DNA from: Seonamhaeicola sediminis
GTDB lineage: Bacteria > Bacteroidota > Bacteroidia > Flavobacteriales > Flavobacteriaceae
DNA length: 64,000 nt
Assembly: GCF_004358095.2 (NCBI RefSeq)
Contig: NZ_SMZJ02000001.1
Coordinates: forward strand, 248,001 to 312,000
Direction: 5' to 3'
Below the pieces are notes generated by a model, which was not told the origin of the DNA, made no database searches, and saw only the letters and a list, made by a program, of their open reading frames with translations. This document shows, piece by piece, positions 55,114 to 64,000 of the stretch (position 1 is the stretch's first letter; each line of letters opens with the position of its first letter). Made by a program: the position numbers and the translations under genes.

Positions 55114-55117
55114 CAAG

Positions 55118-57757
55118 TCACTCTATTATTTTTACAATGTAATAGGGCGTTAACTGCTGTTCGTGAAATAATCTGGGATGCATTATTACATGACCATGAT
55201 TATCTATTGAAGTGAAGTAGACTAATAGATCAAATTCTGGATTCAAATCCTTTGAGGGTATGTTGGCAATGTAGTTATTACCATTCCAAGTCATGGTTAA
55301 TTTCTTAAACTTACCTGCAGCCATATTAGCAACCCTGTAATGCACTATAGGGGTTTGGCTGGTTCCCAACTGCGTATCTGTAATTAAAGTTACTTGTATT
55401 GGCTTGTTTTTTGGCACCAAACTAGGCACCACAGCCTTAAAGTTAACTTGACTTTGATTATTAGCGTTTTCAAAGGCATTCCAATGGCTCTTATTATTAA
55501 TAGCTTCTGAATCAGCTCCTAAAAGCGTTTTAAGTTTTGCTATGTCTTTATCTATCTCTACCAGCCTATCTTGCCAGGTGCCATTATCATGTAAAAACTT
55601 TGGGGAATTATTATATAAACTACCCGCTAGGTTTATTATATGCTTCCAACTATCTTTTGCATTATCAAGACTTTTGAGACTAGACTTTAAATATCCGTGT
55701 TGCTCTGTTTCCTGATAAAAAACAACATCTGTTGCCGCCTTATTTTTATATGAATGATATTTGGCAAGTGCTGCAGTTACCAGGATATCTATTGTATTGG
55801 TTTTGAATTCTATGACATTTTCCTTGGGAATATCGGCCTCATTAACTTTTGCCAAAGCATTTAAAGTATTATTAGAAAGGGAGTCATATAAGGCTGCCAA
55901 CTGCACTGGGTTCACCTTACGTTTTACTTTATTTTTTAAAACATCTTTCACATAATCATCAATACTATAAAACAAGCCGGGGTCACCAGGTTCGGCAGAT
56001 TGGTAGGTTCTTCCTTTTTCAATATGATACGGATTGGCATTATGTTCTACAAACAGAGCCCCCCCACTATCCATTTCTGCCCAATTATAATTAGCGGGGT
56101 GAAACGTAAGGTGAGACGATGTGATTAACGGTAGTATTTTACCAGACCAACTATAAGCTTCTAAAACCTCCTTAAAGGCGTCTCCATAATGTGTTTTAAA
56201 CGCTCTTTCCCATACCTCAGAAGGGGTGGTTGTTGAATACCCTAACCTTCCGTACAGCTTATACCACGACCAATAGCGTTGGTCTTCCCATGTAAAATAG
56301 TTTAAGGAATCGCTGTTAAAAAGAGGCCATGTATTTTGTTTTCTTGCCATAGGCGGTGTGGCCTGAAAGCCCTTTGCATTTCCAAAACTTGTAGTTGAAG
56401 AGAAACGTTTTACATAGTCTGGGTCTGCCCATGTAAACAGTCTTATGGTGCCAATACCCCATAGCCGATTTATGTAATCAAAATTGCGAGATTTATTCAA
56501 AAAATCGGCGTACCCGTACCTTTGGCGTAAATCGATATTATCTAAATTAGATAATTCCCGGTGTCGCATTTGGGTAGGGTGAAATGGTAACCCAACACCT
56601 TCCCAGGAGTATTTACTAGTAACTGTAATGTTCATACCAGTTTCTATAGCCCATTCCCTAATTTGTTCTGTAAGTCCTTTGGCTCTTAAATCTAAAAAGA
56701 GTTGTCCGTTACGTTCTTTATAGGCATGTCCTATGGCTTCAATGATGGCTTTCCAAAATAATTCGGCCGTATTACCAAAGCCACCAACTCCAGATTCGTA
56801 ATTTACCCTTAACTGAATACCATCAATTTCCTTGACTTCACGCAACAACATGTGCATGCCTTTAGAGCAGTAGTTGGTATAAGCCTCAACATCTTCAGGG
56901 AGGTTAGCAACCAATCCATCACTTCTGCCATGTCCCCAAATACCAAACACAAACTCCAGCCCATAGTGATCACATAGTTGCCCTATACGCCTCAATTGGT
57001 CTAAATATTCTTGAGGTGTTCTATTCAGGTTTTCTCTTATGGACACGTCTTCAAATCCAGGTATTTTAAAAAGATACGGATACACTGGAATCATAAAATC
57101 CTCTTGTTTACCATCATTATACCCCGTTATCAAGGTAAGCCTGTTAAACCTATTATTGGCTAAATTTTTTAAATAGTATTGCCAATAATCTTCAGAAAAA
57201 AACCAAGTGTCATCATTCTGGTCTGTTAAAAACTTGTCCAGTCCCCTAACGTTGTTTTCAGGATACTCAACCGTATTTTTAACCTCCGATAGCGCTTCAA
57301 GTCCATAAACGTTAATACGTTCTGAAAATTCATTAAGTGCATACATGAGTCCTTTAGCATCGGTTCCCCCAATTACTAGCGCTGTTCCAGTTTCGGTTTT
57401 CTGCCATTGGTAAAAAACGCCTTCGGGTTTGTTTGGTTGTATCTCTGGATTTTTTGAAACGAATTTTGCGACTGTCTCATTTTCTAAAGAACCTATAATA
57501 AGGCTTCTATTTGGAAAGGTTTCTCCTATTTCTTGAGTTAAATTGATGCGTCCTCCAGACTGCTTGATGGCTTCAAATAAATTCTGCTTACCAAAAGCTA
57601 TTGGGCTGTTGGGATTGTTAGAAATCTCAGTTAAATCAATAATATTTATGTCACCATAATTAACTAGTTTACTTTTTTCAAATGATTGTGACTTCATTGA
57701 AAGGGTTAAGAAAAAAACACTAGTAAACGCTAAATATTTTATAATGTCAAATCTCAT
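55118..57757 (-). CDS. GH20/GH67-like barrel glycosidase candidate, third and longest paralogue
   Basis: An 879-residue exported protein with a signal ending MKSQS at about residue 25. An N-terminal domain with LVIGGTDAKGLMYALNEFSERI is followed by a barrel: NLANNRFNRLTLITGYNDG, YYLEFVFG-like strand LEFVFGIWGHGRSDG, LRVNYESGVGGFGN (candidate catalytic Glu) and IRLFTWADPDYVKRF. The helical part (NPVQLAALYDSLSNN) and a final beta-sandwich (about 780-879, VTLITDTQLGTSQTPIVHYR) extend it beyond the two 718-725 residue paralogues. It shares their domain order but is clearly diverged. Activity unknown. It has 161 bp upstream with a possible terminator and 438 bp downstream, so it may be transcribed alone. 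Confidence 0.6.
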   Translation of the reverse strand: MRFDIIKYLAFTSVFFLTLSMKSQSFEKSKLVNYGDINIIDLTEISNNPNSPIAFGKQNLFEAIKQSGGRINLTQEIGETFPNRSLIIGSLENETVAKFVSKNPEIQPNKPEGVFYQWQKTETGTALVIGGTDAKGLMYALNEFSERINVYGLEALSEVKNTVEYPENNVRGLDKFLTDQNDDTWFFSEDYWQYYLKNLANNRFNRLTLITGYNDGKQEDFMIPVYPYLFKIPGFEDVSIRENLNRTPQEYLDQLRRIGQLCDHYGLEFVFGIWGHGRSDGLVANLPEDVEAYTNYCSKGMHMLLREVKEIDGIQLRVNYESGVGGFGNTAELFWKAIIEAIGHAYKERNGQLFLDLRAKGLTEQIREWAIETGMNITVTSKYSWEGVGLPFHPTQMRHRELSNLDNIDLRQRYGYADFLNKSRNFDYINRLWGIGTIRLFTWADPDYVKRFSSTTSFGNAKGFQATPPMARKQNTWPLFNSDSLNYFTWEDQRYWSWYKLYGRLGYSTTTPSEVWERAFKTHYGDAFKEVLEAYSWSGKILPLITSSHLTFHPANYNWAEMDSGGALFVEHNANPYHIEKGRTYQSAEPGDPGLFYSIDDYVKDVLKNKVKRKVNPVQLAALYDSLSNNTLNALAKVNEADIPKENVIEFKTNTIDILVTAALAKYHSYKNKAATDVVFYQETEQHGYLKSSLKSLDNAKDSWKHIINLAGSLYNNSPKFLHDNGTWQDRLVEIDKDIAKLKTLLGADSEAINNKSHWNAFENANNQSQVNFKAVVPSLVPKNKPIQVTLITDTQLGTSQTPIVHYRVANMAAGKFKKLTMTWNGNNYIANIPSKDLNPEFDLLVYFTSIDNHGHVIMHPRLFHEQQLTPYYIVKIIE

Positions 57758-57834
57758 GGAAACTTTTAATTAGTTATTTTTGATTACAATAAGATAATGA
57801 TATTTTAACAGTCTTATTGTTTAAAAAACTATTT

Positions 57835-57900
57835 AGGAGGTCGGTTAAAAGCCAACCAAAAAAATTACCGAGGGGACAATCCTCTGAATTTTTAAATATT
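57835..57900 (-). terminator. Possible terminator after the six-hairpin gene
   Basis: On the minus strand GAGGATTGTCCCCTC followed by GGTAATTTTTTT can form a short stem with a T run, and GGTTGGCTTTTAACC behind it can form a second one. Both lie within about 85 bp after the stop at 57919. The stems are short, so this is tentative. Confidence 0.4.
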
Positions 57901-57918
57901 GTTTCTAAGTAGCACTAA

Positions 57919-59823
57919 CTATTCTTTACCCGATTCCTTTTCCTGCAACTCTAGTTCTTTCAGTATTGCTAAGCCAAAAAAGCCTGTTGAATACGCACAT
58001 GTGGCATCGTAGTAAAAGCGGTATCCAACCATGGATGCGTTGGTTCGTCCAACAATACTACCAATAGCTTCTGGATCTGGCCCGAGGTATTGGTTTTCCA
58101 GGCACCAAGTAAGCGCTTTACGAGCCGACTCCAAATACTTTACATTGTTGGTGGTTTCATATATCCTGTACATCAACAAACTCCACAGCGGTGTTCCCTT
58201 ATCTGTAGGAATGGCAGTTCGATCACCTTCACGCGAATCGAACACAAAATTCCATGAGCCATCAGGGTTTTGGTTTTCCACCAATTGGTCTGCAAGTTTT
58301 TTGGCATACTCCAGATAAATGGTATCAGGGAACATTTCGTTCATTGCCAACATGCCTTCCATGGTCCAACCGGTTCCTCGTGTCATTTTTAGCGGAGGCA
58401 CAGCCATCTTCTTTTCTAAGGACCAGCTTCTGTTCCATAAACCATTGTCATTTTGGAATTTAGCCATGTGCTTATCCATATAACGTTTGGCTACTTCTTT
58501 AAAGCTTTCGTCACCAGTAATTCTATAAAATACACTGTGGCCCTCTGGATCCCAACCCGTTTCATCTAAGATATTTTTGTGAAACTTATTAATGTCATAC
58601 AAATAGTTGTGCGGTAAAATGTCGTGCTGTTCTATTAATTTGCCCTTTTCGGTATTCCAAAAATTGGCGGCTTCTACGTACGCACTATCACCTGTTGTTT
58701 CATATAAAGGTGCCAAAGCCCATTTATACATTATTCCAGAATCGGATGTTCCTACCCATTTTTCATAGCCACTTGGCGACCTAAGCCAAATCACTAGAAA
58801 TGACCCCCGAGATGGATGGTTTTCCTCGCGAACCTGATATTTTAGATAAAGTTTCCCAATCAGGTCCATGCGCTGAATCAGTTCTTCCGTATCATATTTA
58901 TTAGCAATTTCTGGAACTTTTATGGCATCTAAAACCATTTTTACGATTGGGGAACCACCCCATAGCCAGTAGACTGAACGGTGGAGACGAGCCTCTAAAT
59001 CGTAAAAAGTGAAAAATGAGCCGTAAGTAGGACTATCTGGATTTAAGTTTTGTCGCCTCAAACCATTGTCAATCACCGCACTCAACGATGTTATCAAACG
59101 CTCTTTAGACAAGCCTTCATGCATAAGCTGTTCGAGTTCTGTATTTTTCCATGCTGTATTTTCAGGAGCAATAGTTTTTCTAGCAAACTCATAAGGTCCG
59201 TCTTCACTATCAATGAATATACTTACTGACCCACTCCAGTCTTCAGAAAGTAAAGCTATTTCATGCCTGAATTCCTTCAATAATACCGGATAGATTTTTC
59301 TTAAATAAAAGTGCTCAATTTCAATTTCCTTGGAACTTACCCTTAATGAGTTTTCCCAGTGCTCTAACCTACCCGAGGGAAAAATAATTTGTTTTTTTAG
59401 TTCATGCGAGTCATCGTAATATGGCCCACCAAAGGTGTAAGTCCCTGTGGGATTGCCTTTAAATACACAGACACCTTCCATTCCCAGCTCTGGACTTATA
59501 TCAACCACAGGAAACCAAGTTTCATGGTCTGTTTTATTATATAATGTCTTGCGGATTAAACTATCTGGATCAAATGGCGAAACGGAGGAAAACCTAGTCA
59601 TGGGCTTATTTCGAGAACTTTCAATACGAAGCTCAAATTGCCTTACATTGTCAGGCAACATGGCTTCAACAATAAGGCTCTTACCTTTTATTTTTAGGTC
59701 TAAAGTTGGTTTTTCAACAACCTGTGCAGATAAAAAACTAACATGTAATGTTAAAACCAAAATCAGCATGATTTTAGCTACTAGAATCATTTTTTTAAGA
59801 TTTACCTTTTCGATACGTTTCAT
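57919..59823 (-). CDS. Six-hairpin glycosidase-like protein (GH88/GH105-type candidate)
   Basis: A 634-residue exported protein; the signal ends VSFLSAQ, and Met12 (59790) is an equally good start. Residues about 35-190 are a beta-rich domain. From about 200 an (alpha/alpha) barrel follows, with helical-hairpin motifs seen in unsaturated uronyl hydrolases and related enzymes: SDSGIMYKWALAPLYETTGD, WDPEGHSVFYRITGD, TRGTGWTMEGMLAMNEMFPD, NPDGSWNF and GTPLWSLLMYRIYETT. Asp and Trp residues in these loops are the usual catalytic and binding positions. In this locus it would remove the unsaturated uronate left by the lyases, a step for which I see no other clear GH88/GH105 enzyme. Assignment is by fold-level resemblance, not a sure family match. 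Confidence 0.55.
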   Translation of the reverse strand: MKRIEKVNLKKMILVAKIMLILVLTLHVSFLSAQVVEKPTLDLKIKGKSLIVEAMLPDNVRQFELRIESSRNKPMTRFSSVSPFDPDSLIRKTLYNKTDHETWFPVVDISPELGMEGVCVFKGNPTGTYTFGGPYYDDSHELKKQIIFPSGRLEHWENSLRVSSKEIEIEHFYLRKIYPVLLKEFRHEIALLSEDWSGSVSIFIDSEDGPYEFARKTIAPENTAWKNTELEQLMHEGLSKERLITSLSAVIDNGLRRQNLNPDSPTYGSFFTFYDLEARLHRSVYWLWGGSPIVKMVLDAIKVPEIANKYDTEELIQRMDLIGKLYLKYQVREENHPSRGSFLVIWLRSPSGYEKWVGTSDSGIMYKWALAPLYETTGDSAYVEAANFWNTEKGKLIEQHDILPHNYLYDINKFHKNILDETGWDPEGHSVFYRITGDESFKEVAKRYMDKHMAKFQNDNGLWNRSWSLEKKMAVPPLKMTRGTGWTMEGMLAMNEMFPDTIYLEYAKKLADQLVENQNPDGSWNFVFDSREGDRTAIPTDKGTPLWSLLMYRIYETTNNVKYLESARKALTWCLENQYLGPDPEAIGSIVGRTNASMVGYRFYYDATCAYSTGFFGLAILKELELQEKESGKE

Positions 59824-60053
59824 TGAAGTTAATTTTTATTTTAATTCTTAAAATTTGTCAAGTAACACAAAAGTTTTAACCAATGTTTTACTTCTTTTTA
59901 TGTTTTCTAGTAATTTCTATGCTTAGATTACACTTGCCAAATAACAAATACAAACAGACTTTTTTAAATAAATTTTGCTAATGACATTTATAACCGCACT
60001 TTGTCAATTCGTGGTACTTCTTAAAAAAACATTTTATCTTATAATCTAATTTT

Positions 60054-63000
60054 CTAATCAATTACTTGAGATACCCATTTTTTTAATACCACTTTCCCAA
60101 ATAATCCCGATGAGGGTAAAGCATCGTCTTTTGTGTAAAACCGATTTGAAGTAAATGCAACACGCTTCTTCTGTGGTCTATTATCAATCTTACCTTCTCG
60201 TACCCAATTTGGAATAGGTCCTACTGTAGCACCTTCTGCATTTTGTTCCAATTCTGTTGGAAAATATTCATCGCCAATTAATCTATTTGACCAAGAATTG
60301 GCTACTTGAATAACAAAGACATTTTTTCCTTTTTTTAAGGCTTTTGATACATCAACAACATACGGTTTTGCCCAAACAATACCACAATCAATGCCATTGA
60401 CTTGAACTGATGCGATATTTGCAATATTCTCAAACTCTATTTTAATACATGCATTGTTTTTGATAAATTTTCTAGGAACTTTCATAACAGTCTCATATTC
60501 AATAATACCTGAAAAATGCCTAATGTTAAAATCAGAATGTTCCGATAGATTTGTTAATTCATCTAATATGATTGATTCTTTGGAGACACCTCTACCCTTT
60601 TGAAAAGAGACCTTCCAAGGCGAGTTTAACTCTAATTCATTTTTGTAAGAGGGAATAGCAACTGTTAACGATTCTCCATCAGACTTTTTAAGTGTATAAT
60701 TACCAGATTCACCTGTAAGCAATTGTATTTCCCCGTTTATATGTCTTACTTCGGCTCCTAATGAGGTAGCCTCAGCATCACCAGCATCTAAATGAATACC
60801 TTCATTTGCCCAACGCATATAATACATCATTTCATTATTGATTTTATAGTGAGCAATGGCCAGCTTTCCTTCTCCAGGAATTGAATCAACCGATAAGGCA
60901 TTATCCTTAATCATTGGTTTTAACTGTGATGTAATATCTACATTATTTTCAGGACTAGGGTCGAATATTTTACCTCTTACTACTTTGTATAATTTAAATT
61001 CTGGTAAGGTGGATTCCTGAGTAGGCTTATCAGATTTTAATTTTGTAAAATGTGGTTCTTGGTTATTAATAGGTTCAATGACCACAAAAAGCGATTGCCA
61101 TGGAGCCATTTCTAATTGTACATTGGTGACCCCAGCATATTGAGAATAAACTAGATTATTATTTATGCTCCCATCCATTGGATTCCATAATGATGGTTTA
61201 CCATGCCCCTCTCTAAAACGAAAGTTTCCACACATGCGCTTTGGAGATTCATTGGCAATAAAATAAACGTTTTTACCAGAAACACGATGATGAATATAAT
61301 TTATTTTAGCGTCAGAAGGAATGGCATTAACAACTTGAAAATCTTTTATTATACCCAACTCAGTTAGCACATCCAAGGGGGCTTTATCTAAATAGTAATT
61401 TGGTAGCTTTCCGTTCTTAGTATCTAATATTAAGGATTGACTTATATTTTTAACCAAGTCATCACTTTCGGCACCACCTTCCAAACTAGGTGATTTTTGA
61501 TAGTCATATCCAATAGTTTGGATACCTTTCCGAACTGTTTTATCAATACTTTCCATAAACTTTGGAGTGACCCATTTCGAATTGGGAAAAACAACCAACT
61601 CGTAAGACGTACCTCCGGGAAGATGTACTTTTCCGTTTATAATAGTTGCGTTCTCCATAAAAAATTTAGGACTGATAATATCATAGTCGTAACCTGAAGT
61701 TTTTAATTCAGGATATGTTTTTATGTCAGGATTGGGCAAATGTTCGTGCGTAACAAAAAGAACATCACCAACAAAATCGCCATTTCTTAAAAGGTATTGG
61801 CAACGTGCTAGATAGGTCATATATGCCGATGCCATAGGCCACCAAGTTTGTTTACGGCTTATCATAGCACCCCAACGTCCCATACTCATACCAGGAACGA
61901 TATTATCTGGATAAGGCTGGTGGGCGTATGAGTGAAATGCCATACTATTTACTCCCGAGCAGAAGGCTTTATCTCCAATCATTTTGTATTGCCATGGATG
62001 GTCTCGCCACCCGCCATTAAAATAGTTAGTGGTAAAAGTCTCAGCTCTATGCTCTTTCGCACCTTTTGCATGTGCTATAGAGGCTACGCTTTTAATACGT
62101 TCAAAATTGTGCCCGCCCTTCCAGAACTCGCTAACTACAACATCGGTGTGTAAACCATAATCAAAGGAGTGAAATCCCCCTTGGCGATAAGGTTCCACCA
62201 TATACCTTTTACCGTGCTTATTTGACAAACGCTTCATGGTTTTGGCATAATTATCAATAATTAGTTCGCCATAGGTTAAGCGACAATCCCAAAGAAATCG
62301 TCTTGAAGTTTCAGGTGAATCAACAATAAAACCAGCTAAAACTGGCAAATATTTGTTCATATTGTAACCTCGGCGTTTTTTGAACTCTTCTGGTAACACC
62401 TCACTCCAATTTTGGTAACCAACCTCCCAACTATCTAAAAAAATATCTTTAAATGCATTGGTCCCACTTTTAGTTTCCATTGCTAATGCATGCCCACAAA
62501 AACCATCATAAAAAGCTTTCTCAATTGCAAGAACATCATATTTATCCGGTTCGAGTCCGGAGCCAAAAATTTGGCGGGCAACTCTATTCTTTTGTCCTGT
62601 ACTTGTAAAACCTGCGCGTAAAACCGTCCAATCGCCTTTCGGAGCATTCCAAACTAAGCTATCACCTTTAAATTTATTGGAAATATCGATAATATCTTCA
62701 GTATTCAAAATAGATAAATCAGGTACAGAAATATCCATTTGTTTTATCCAATCTGCACCAAAACCACCTCCCGAGGTTTCCTTTTCGGAAATAGTTTTTA
62801 GATTATGCCCCTTAATGGCATAAACAAATAAATCCCTATAAAAATCTTTGTAGTGCTTTGGTTTTTCCAGTTCAATGTTAATAATTCTTCCTCCAGTAAT
62901 CTCTTTGGTTAAACACACCATTTTCTTCATGGAGTTTTCTACTGGTACCCATGGCCCTCCTGAACCCGACCAACCAGGTGCATTATGCACGCCAATATCC

Positions 63001-63326
63001 AAACCTAAACGATCTGCTTCTTTTAAAGTATGTGTGAAAAACGCATTCCATTCATCACTAAACAGAATATTCTTACCTTCATCAGAAATATGCTGACCTA
63101 AATCGAATAGGATAGCGCCTCCTATTCCAGCAGCTTTCATGCCTTCCAGATCTTTGGTGATGCCTTCTTTTGAAATTTCACCACTTAACCAATACCAAAG
63201 ACATAGTGGTTTGTATTCATCTGGTGGATTTTTAAATTTAGCTTCTAGATGCTTTTTGTTCTGTGCTTGAATATTGACTAAAACAAAAATTATTAGAAAA
63301 AAGAAAAAGAAGTCCTTTCTACGCAT
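60054..63326 (-). CDS. GH106 alpha-L-rhamnosidase
   Basis: A 1090-residue exported enzyme with a Sec signal ending NIQAQ. It has the GH106 pattern: FKNPPDEYKPLCLWYWLSGEISKEG at the start of the barrel, then VHNAPGWSGSGGPWV, candidate catalytic segments DSWEVGYQNWSEVLP and RAETFTTNYFNGGW, FHSYAHQPYPDN, and C-terminal beta-domains (IASVQVNGIDCG, ANSWSNRLIGDEYFP). It is closer in motif set to the protein at 16871-20362 than to the one at 945-3800. It has no lipobox, so it is periplasmic. It follows the GH3 gene by 77 bp and is followed by 230 bp without a gene. Confidence 0.87.
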   Translation of the reverse strand: MRRKDFFFFFLIIFVLVNIQAQNKKHLEAKFKNPPDEYKPLCLWYWLSGEISKEGITKDLEGMKAAGIGGAILFDLGQHISDEGKNILFSDEWNAFFTHTLKEADRLGLDIGVHNAPGWSGSGGPWVPVENSMKKMVCLTKEITGGRIINIELEKPKHYKDFYRDLFVYAIKGHNLKTISEKETSGGGFGADWIKQMDISVPDLSILNTEDIIDISNKFKGDSLVWNAPKGDWTVLRAGFTSTGQKNRVARQIFGSGLEPDKYDVLAIEKAFYDGFCGHALAMETKSGTNAFKDIFLDSWEVGYQNWSEVLPEEFKKRRGYNMNKYLPVLAGFIVDSPETSRRFLWDCRLTYGELIIDNYAKTMKRLSNKHGKRYMVEPYRQGGFHSFDYGLHTDVVVSEFWKGGHNFERIKSVASIAHAKGAKEHRAETFTTNYFNGGWRDHPWQYKMIGDKAFCSGVNSMAFHSYAHQPYPDNIVPGMSMGRWGAMISRKQTWWPMASAYMTYLARCQYLLRNGDFVGDVLFVTHEHLPNPDIKTYPELKTSGYDYDIISPKFFMENATIINGKVHLPGGTSYELVVFPNSKWVTPKFMESIDKTVRKGIQTIGYDYQKSPSLEGGAESDDLVKNISQSLILDTKNGKLPNYYLDKAPLDVLTELGIIKDFQVVNAIPSDAKINYIHHRVSGKNVYFIANESPKRMCGNFRFREGHGKPSLWNPMDGSINNNLVYSQYAGVTNVQLEMAPWQSLFVVIEPINNQEPHFTKLKSDKPTQESTLPEFKLYKVVRGKIFDPSPENNVDITSQLKPMIKDNALSVDSIPGEGKLAIAHYKINNEMMYYMRWANEGIHLDAGDAEATSLGAEVRHINGEIQLLTGESGNYTLKKSDGESLTVAIPSYKNELELNSPWKVSFQKGRGVSKESIILDELTNLSEHSDFNIRHFSGIIEYETVMKVPRKFIKNNACIKIEFENIANIASVQVNGIDCGIVWAKPYVVDVSKALKKGKNVFVIQVANSWSNRLIGDEYFPTELEQNAEGATVGPIPNWVREGKIDNRPQKKRVAFTSNRFYTKDDALPSSGLFGKVVLKKWVSQVID

Positions 63327-63403
63327 ACTTATTATTAATTATCTCACCCTAGGGTAATACTACAATATATTGTAGTTACCTTAAGCCTATGTTCAAAAGG
63401 TCT

Positions 63404-64000
63404 TTACTTAACCATTAAGGTCACTTTCTGTAAATCTTCTTCTGAAGACGATGTACCAACAGAAATGGTAAAGGTTCCAGGTTCAACCACTTTTACCATG
63501 TCCTTATTTAAAAGATTTAATTCATCAAATCCAAGATTAAAGCTAACAGTTTTTGTTTCGCCCGGTTTTAGGCTAATGCGTTCAAAACCTTTTAATAGTT
63601 TTAAATATCTACCTACCGAGGCAAAATCGTCACGCACATATAGTTGTACTACTTCATCACCATCTCTTTCTCCAGTGTTTGTGATCTCTACAGAAACTGT
63701 TGTACTTCCATTGGGAGCAATACTACCATCTTGAAGCTTTGGCTCAGATATTTCAAAAGTGGTATAACTTAATCCATAGCCAAAGGGGAATAACGGTGAT
63801 TTATCACTAAAACGATACTTTCCTTTTCCAGAACCTATAAAGTCTGGACGTTCTAAATACGTTACTGGCACCTGCCCAACAGAGCGTGGAAATGACATGG
63901 TTAATTTACCACCGGGGTTAACATCGCCAAAAAGAACATTAGCAACAGCATCACCGGCATGCATACCACCATACCATGTTTCCAATACAGATGGTATATT
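63404..64000 (-). CDS. GH3 glycosidase, C-terminal part only (5' end outside window)
   Basis: The frame enters at base 64000 and ends at 63404, about 198 residues. The TTG at 63985 is an internal Leu codon (VLETWYGGM), not a start. The segment ETWYGGMHAGDAVANVLFGD is the end of the GH3 second domain; PGGKLTMSFPRSVGQVP, FPFGYGLSYTTFEI and the fibronectin type III-like C-terminal domain (VSVEITNTGERDGDEVVQLY) follow. GH3 enzymes are beta-glucosidases, beta-xylosidases or N-acetylglucosaminidases; beta-xylosidase would suit this locus. The nucleophile region is not visible. Confidence 0.9.
   Translation of the reverse strand, partial: NIPSVLETWYGGMHAGDAVANVLFGDVNPGGKLTMSFPRSVGQVPVTYLERPDFIGSGKGKYRFSDKSPLFPFGYGLSYTTFEISEPKLQDGSIAPNGSTTVSVEITNTGERDGDEVVQLYVRDDFASVGRYLKLLKGFERISLKPGETKTVSFNLGFDELNLLNKDMVKVVEPGTFTISVGTSSSEEDLQKVTLMVK

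Larger units (their letters stand above)
54680..55117. other. Long intergenic region (438 bp) with regulatory site and dispersed repeat
   Basis: The largest gap in the window. It holds the promoter and operator of the 53888-54679 gene (54714-54759), a weaker copy of the half-site (CAGGTT, minus strand, near 54968), a hairpin-forming repeat at 55021-55060 and the 19-bp repeat at 55095-55113. I see no convincing coding region in it on either strand. Confidence 0.6.

Noticed and set aside
63983-63985. TTG at 63985 as the start of a 193-residue protein
   Set aside because: The frame continues to the window edge with GH3-like sequence (NIPSVLETWYGG), so the gene is cut by the window, not short.
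1-64000. Numerous short plus-strand reading frames opposite the large genes
   Set aside because: They mirror conserved coding sequence on the other strand, lack recognisable domains or signals, and have no promoters of their own.
1-64000. CRISPR arrays, tRNA or rRNA genes, insertion sequences, prophage
   Set aside because: I searched by eye for spaced repeats, cloverleaf-type sequences and transposase or integrase motifs and found none.

Overview
The window looks like a piece of a marine Bacteroidetes (Flavobacteriaceae-type) chromosome. The DNA is AT-rich. Secreted proteins carry either lipoprotein signals or C-terminal type IX secretion (T9SS) sorting domains, promoters fit the Bacteroidetes -7 pattern TAnnTTTG, and a one-protein hybrid two-component regulator is present. 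All 35 genes I can support lie on the minus strand, so transcription runs from 64000 towards 1. Together they form a very large polysaccharide utilisation locus (PUL). I see no tRNA, rRNA, CRISPR, insertion sequence or phage gene, and no SusC/SusD pair.

The enzyme set points to a sulfated, rhamnose- and uronate-rich polysaccharide with some xylose. It has three GH106-type and two GH78 alpha-L-rhamnosidases, an L-rhamnose mutarotase, a GH2 with the beta-glucuronidase NxK signature, a GH43 beta-xylosidase-like enzyme, five formylglycine-type sulfatases, two BNR_4 propeller proteins of the ulvan-lyase type and a heparinase II/III-like lyase. Ulvan from green algae is the best fit; rhamnan sulfate or another rhamnose-rich uronan is the main alternative. 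The substrate is inferred.

Layout in the direction of transcription. 64000-55118: the end of a GH3, a GH106, a six-hairpin (unsaturated-uronyl-hydrolase-like) protein and an uncharacterised GH20/GH67-like barrel protein. 54679-53075: a small T9SS-secreted protein with its own terminator, then rhamnose mutarotase and an orphan T9SS tail. 52781-47059: a secreted BNR_4 lyase-like protein, an FN3 lipoprotein and a secreted beta-helix protein. 46875-39464: a two-gene cassette (barrel protein + DUF1593) present twice in tandem. 39251-29038: two GH78, GH43, sulfatase, ThuA, sulfatase. 28895-23589: a GntR regulator and the hybrid two-component sensor. 23425-1: GH2, GH106, BNR_4, sulfatase, a Tat-exported unknown, GH2 glucuronidase, sulfatase, serpin, sulfatase, DUF1961, phosphodiesterase, GH106-like and the heparinase-like lyase.

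A likely working model: T9SS enzymes cut the polymer outside the cell, a transporter encoded elsewhere imports oligosaccharides, and periplasmic or lipid-anchored sulfatases and exo-glycosidases take them apart to rhamnose, uronate and xylose.

The most interesting signals are: (i) a direct repeat CAGG-N6-CAGGAT (minus strand) in front of five transcription-unit heads, in four cases 22-23 bp from a recognisable -7 element, which is a candidate operator for the PUL regulator; (ii) a serpin inside the PUL, with a predicted Arg at P1 and a C-terminal tail that resembles a SusC/TonB plug; (iii) an 11-G tract next to one operator; and (iv) several enzyme-like families without a known activity.
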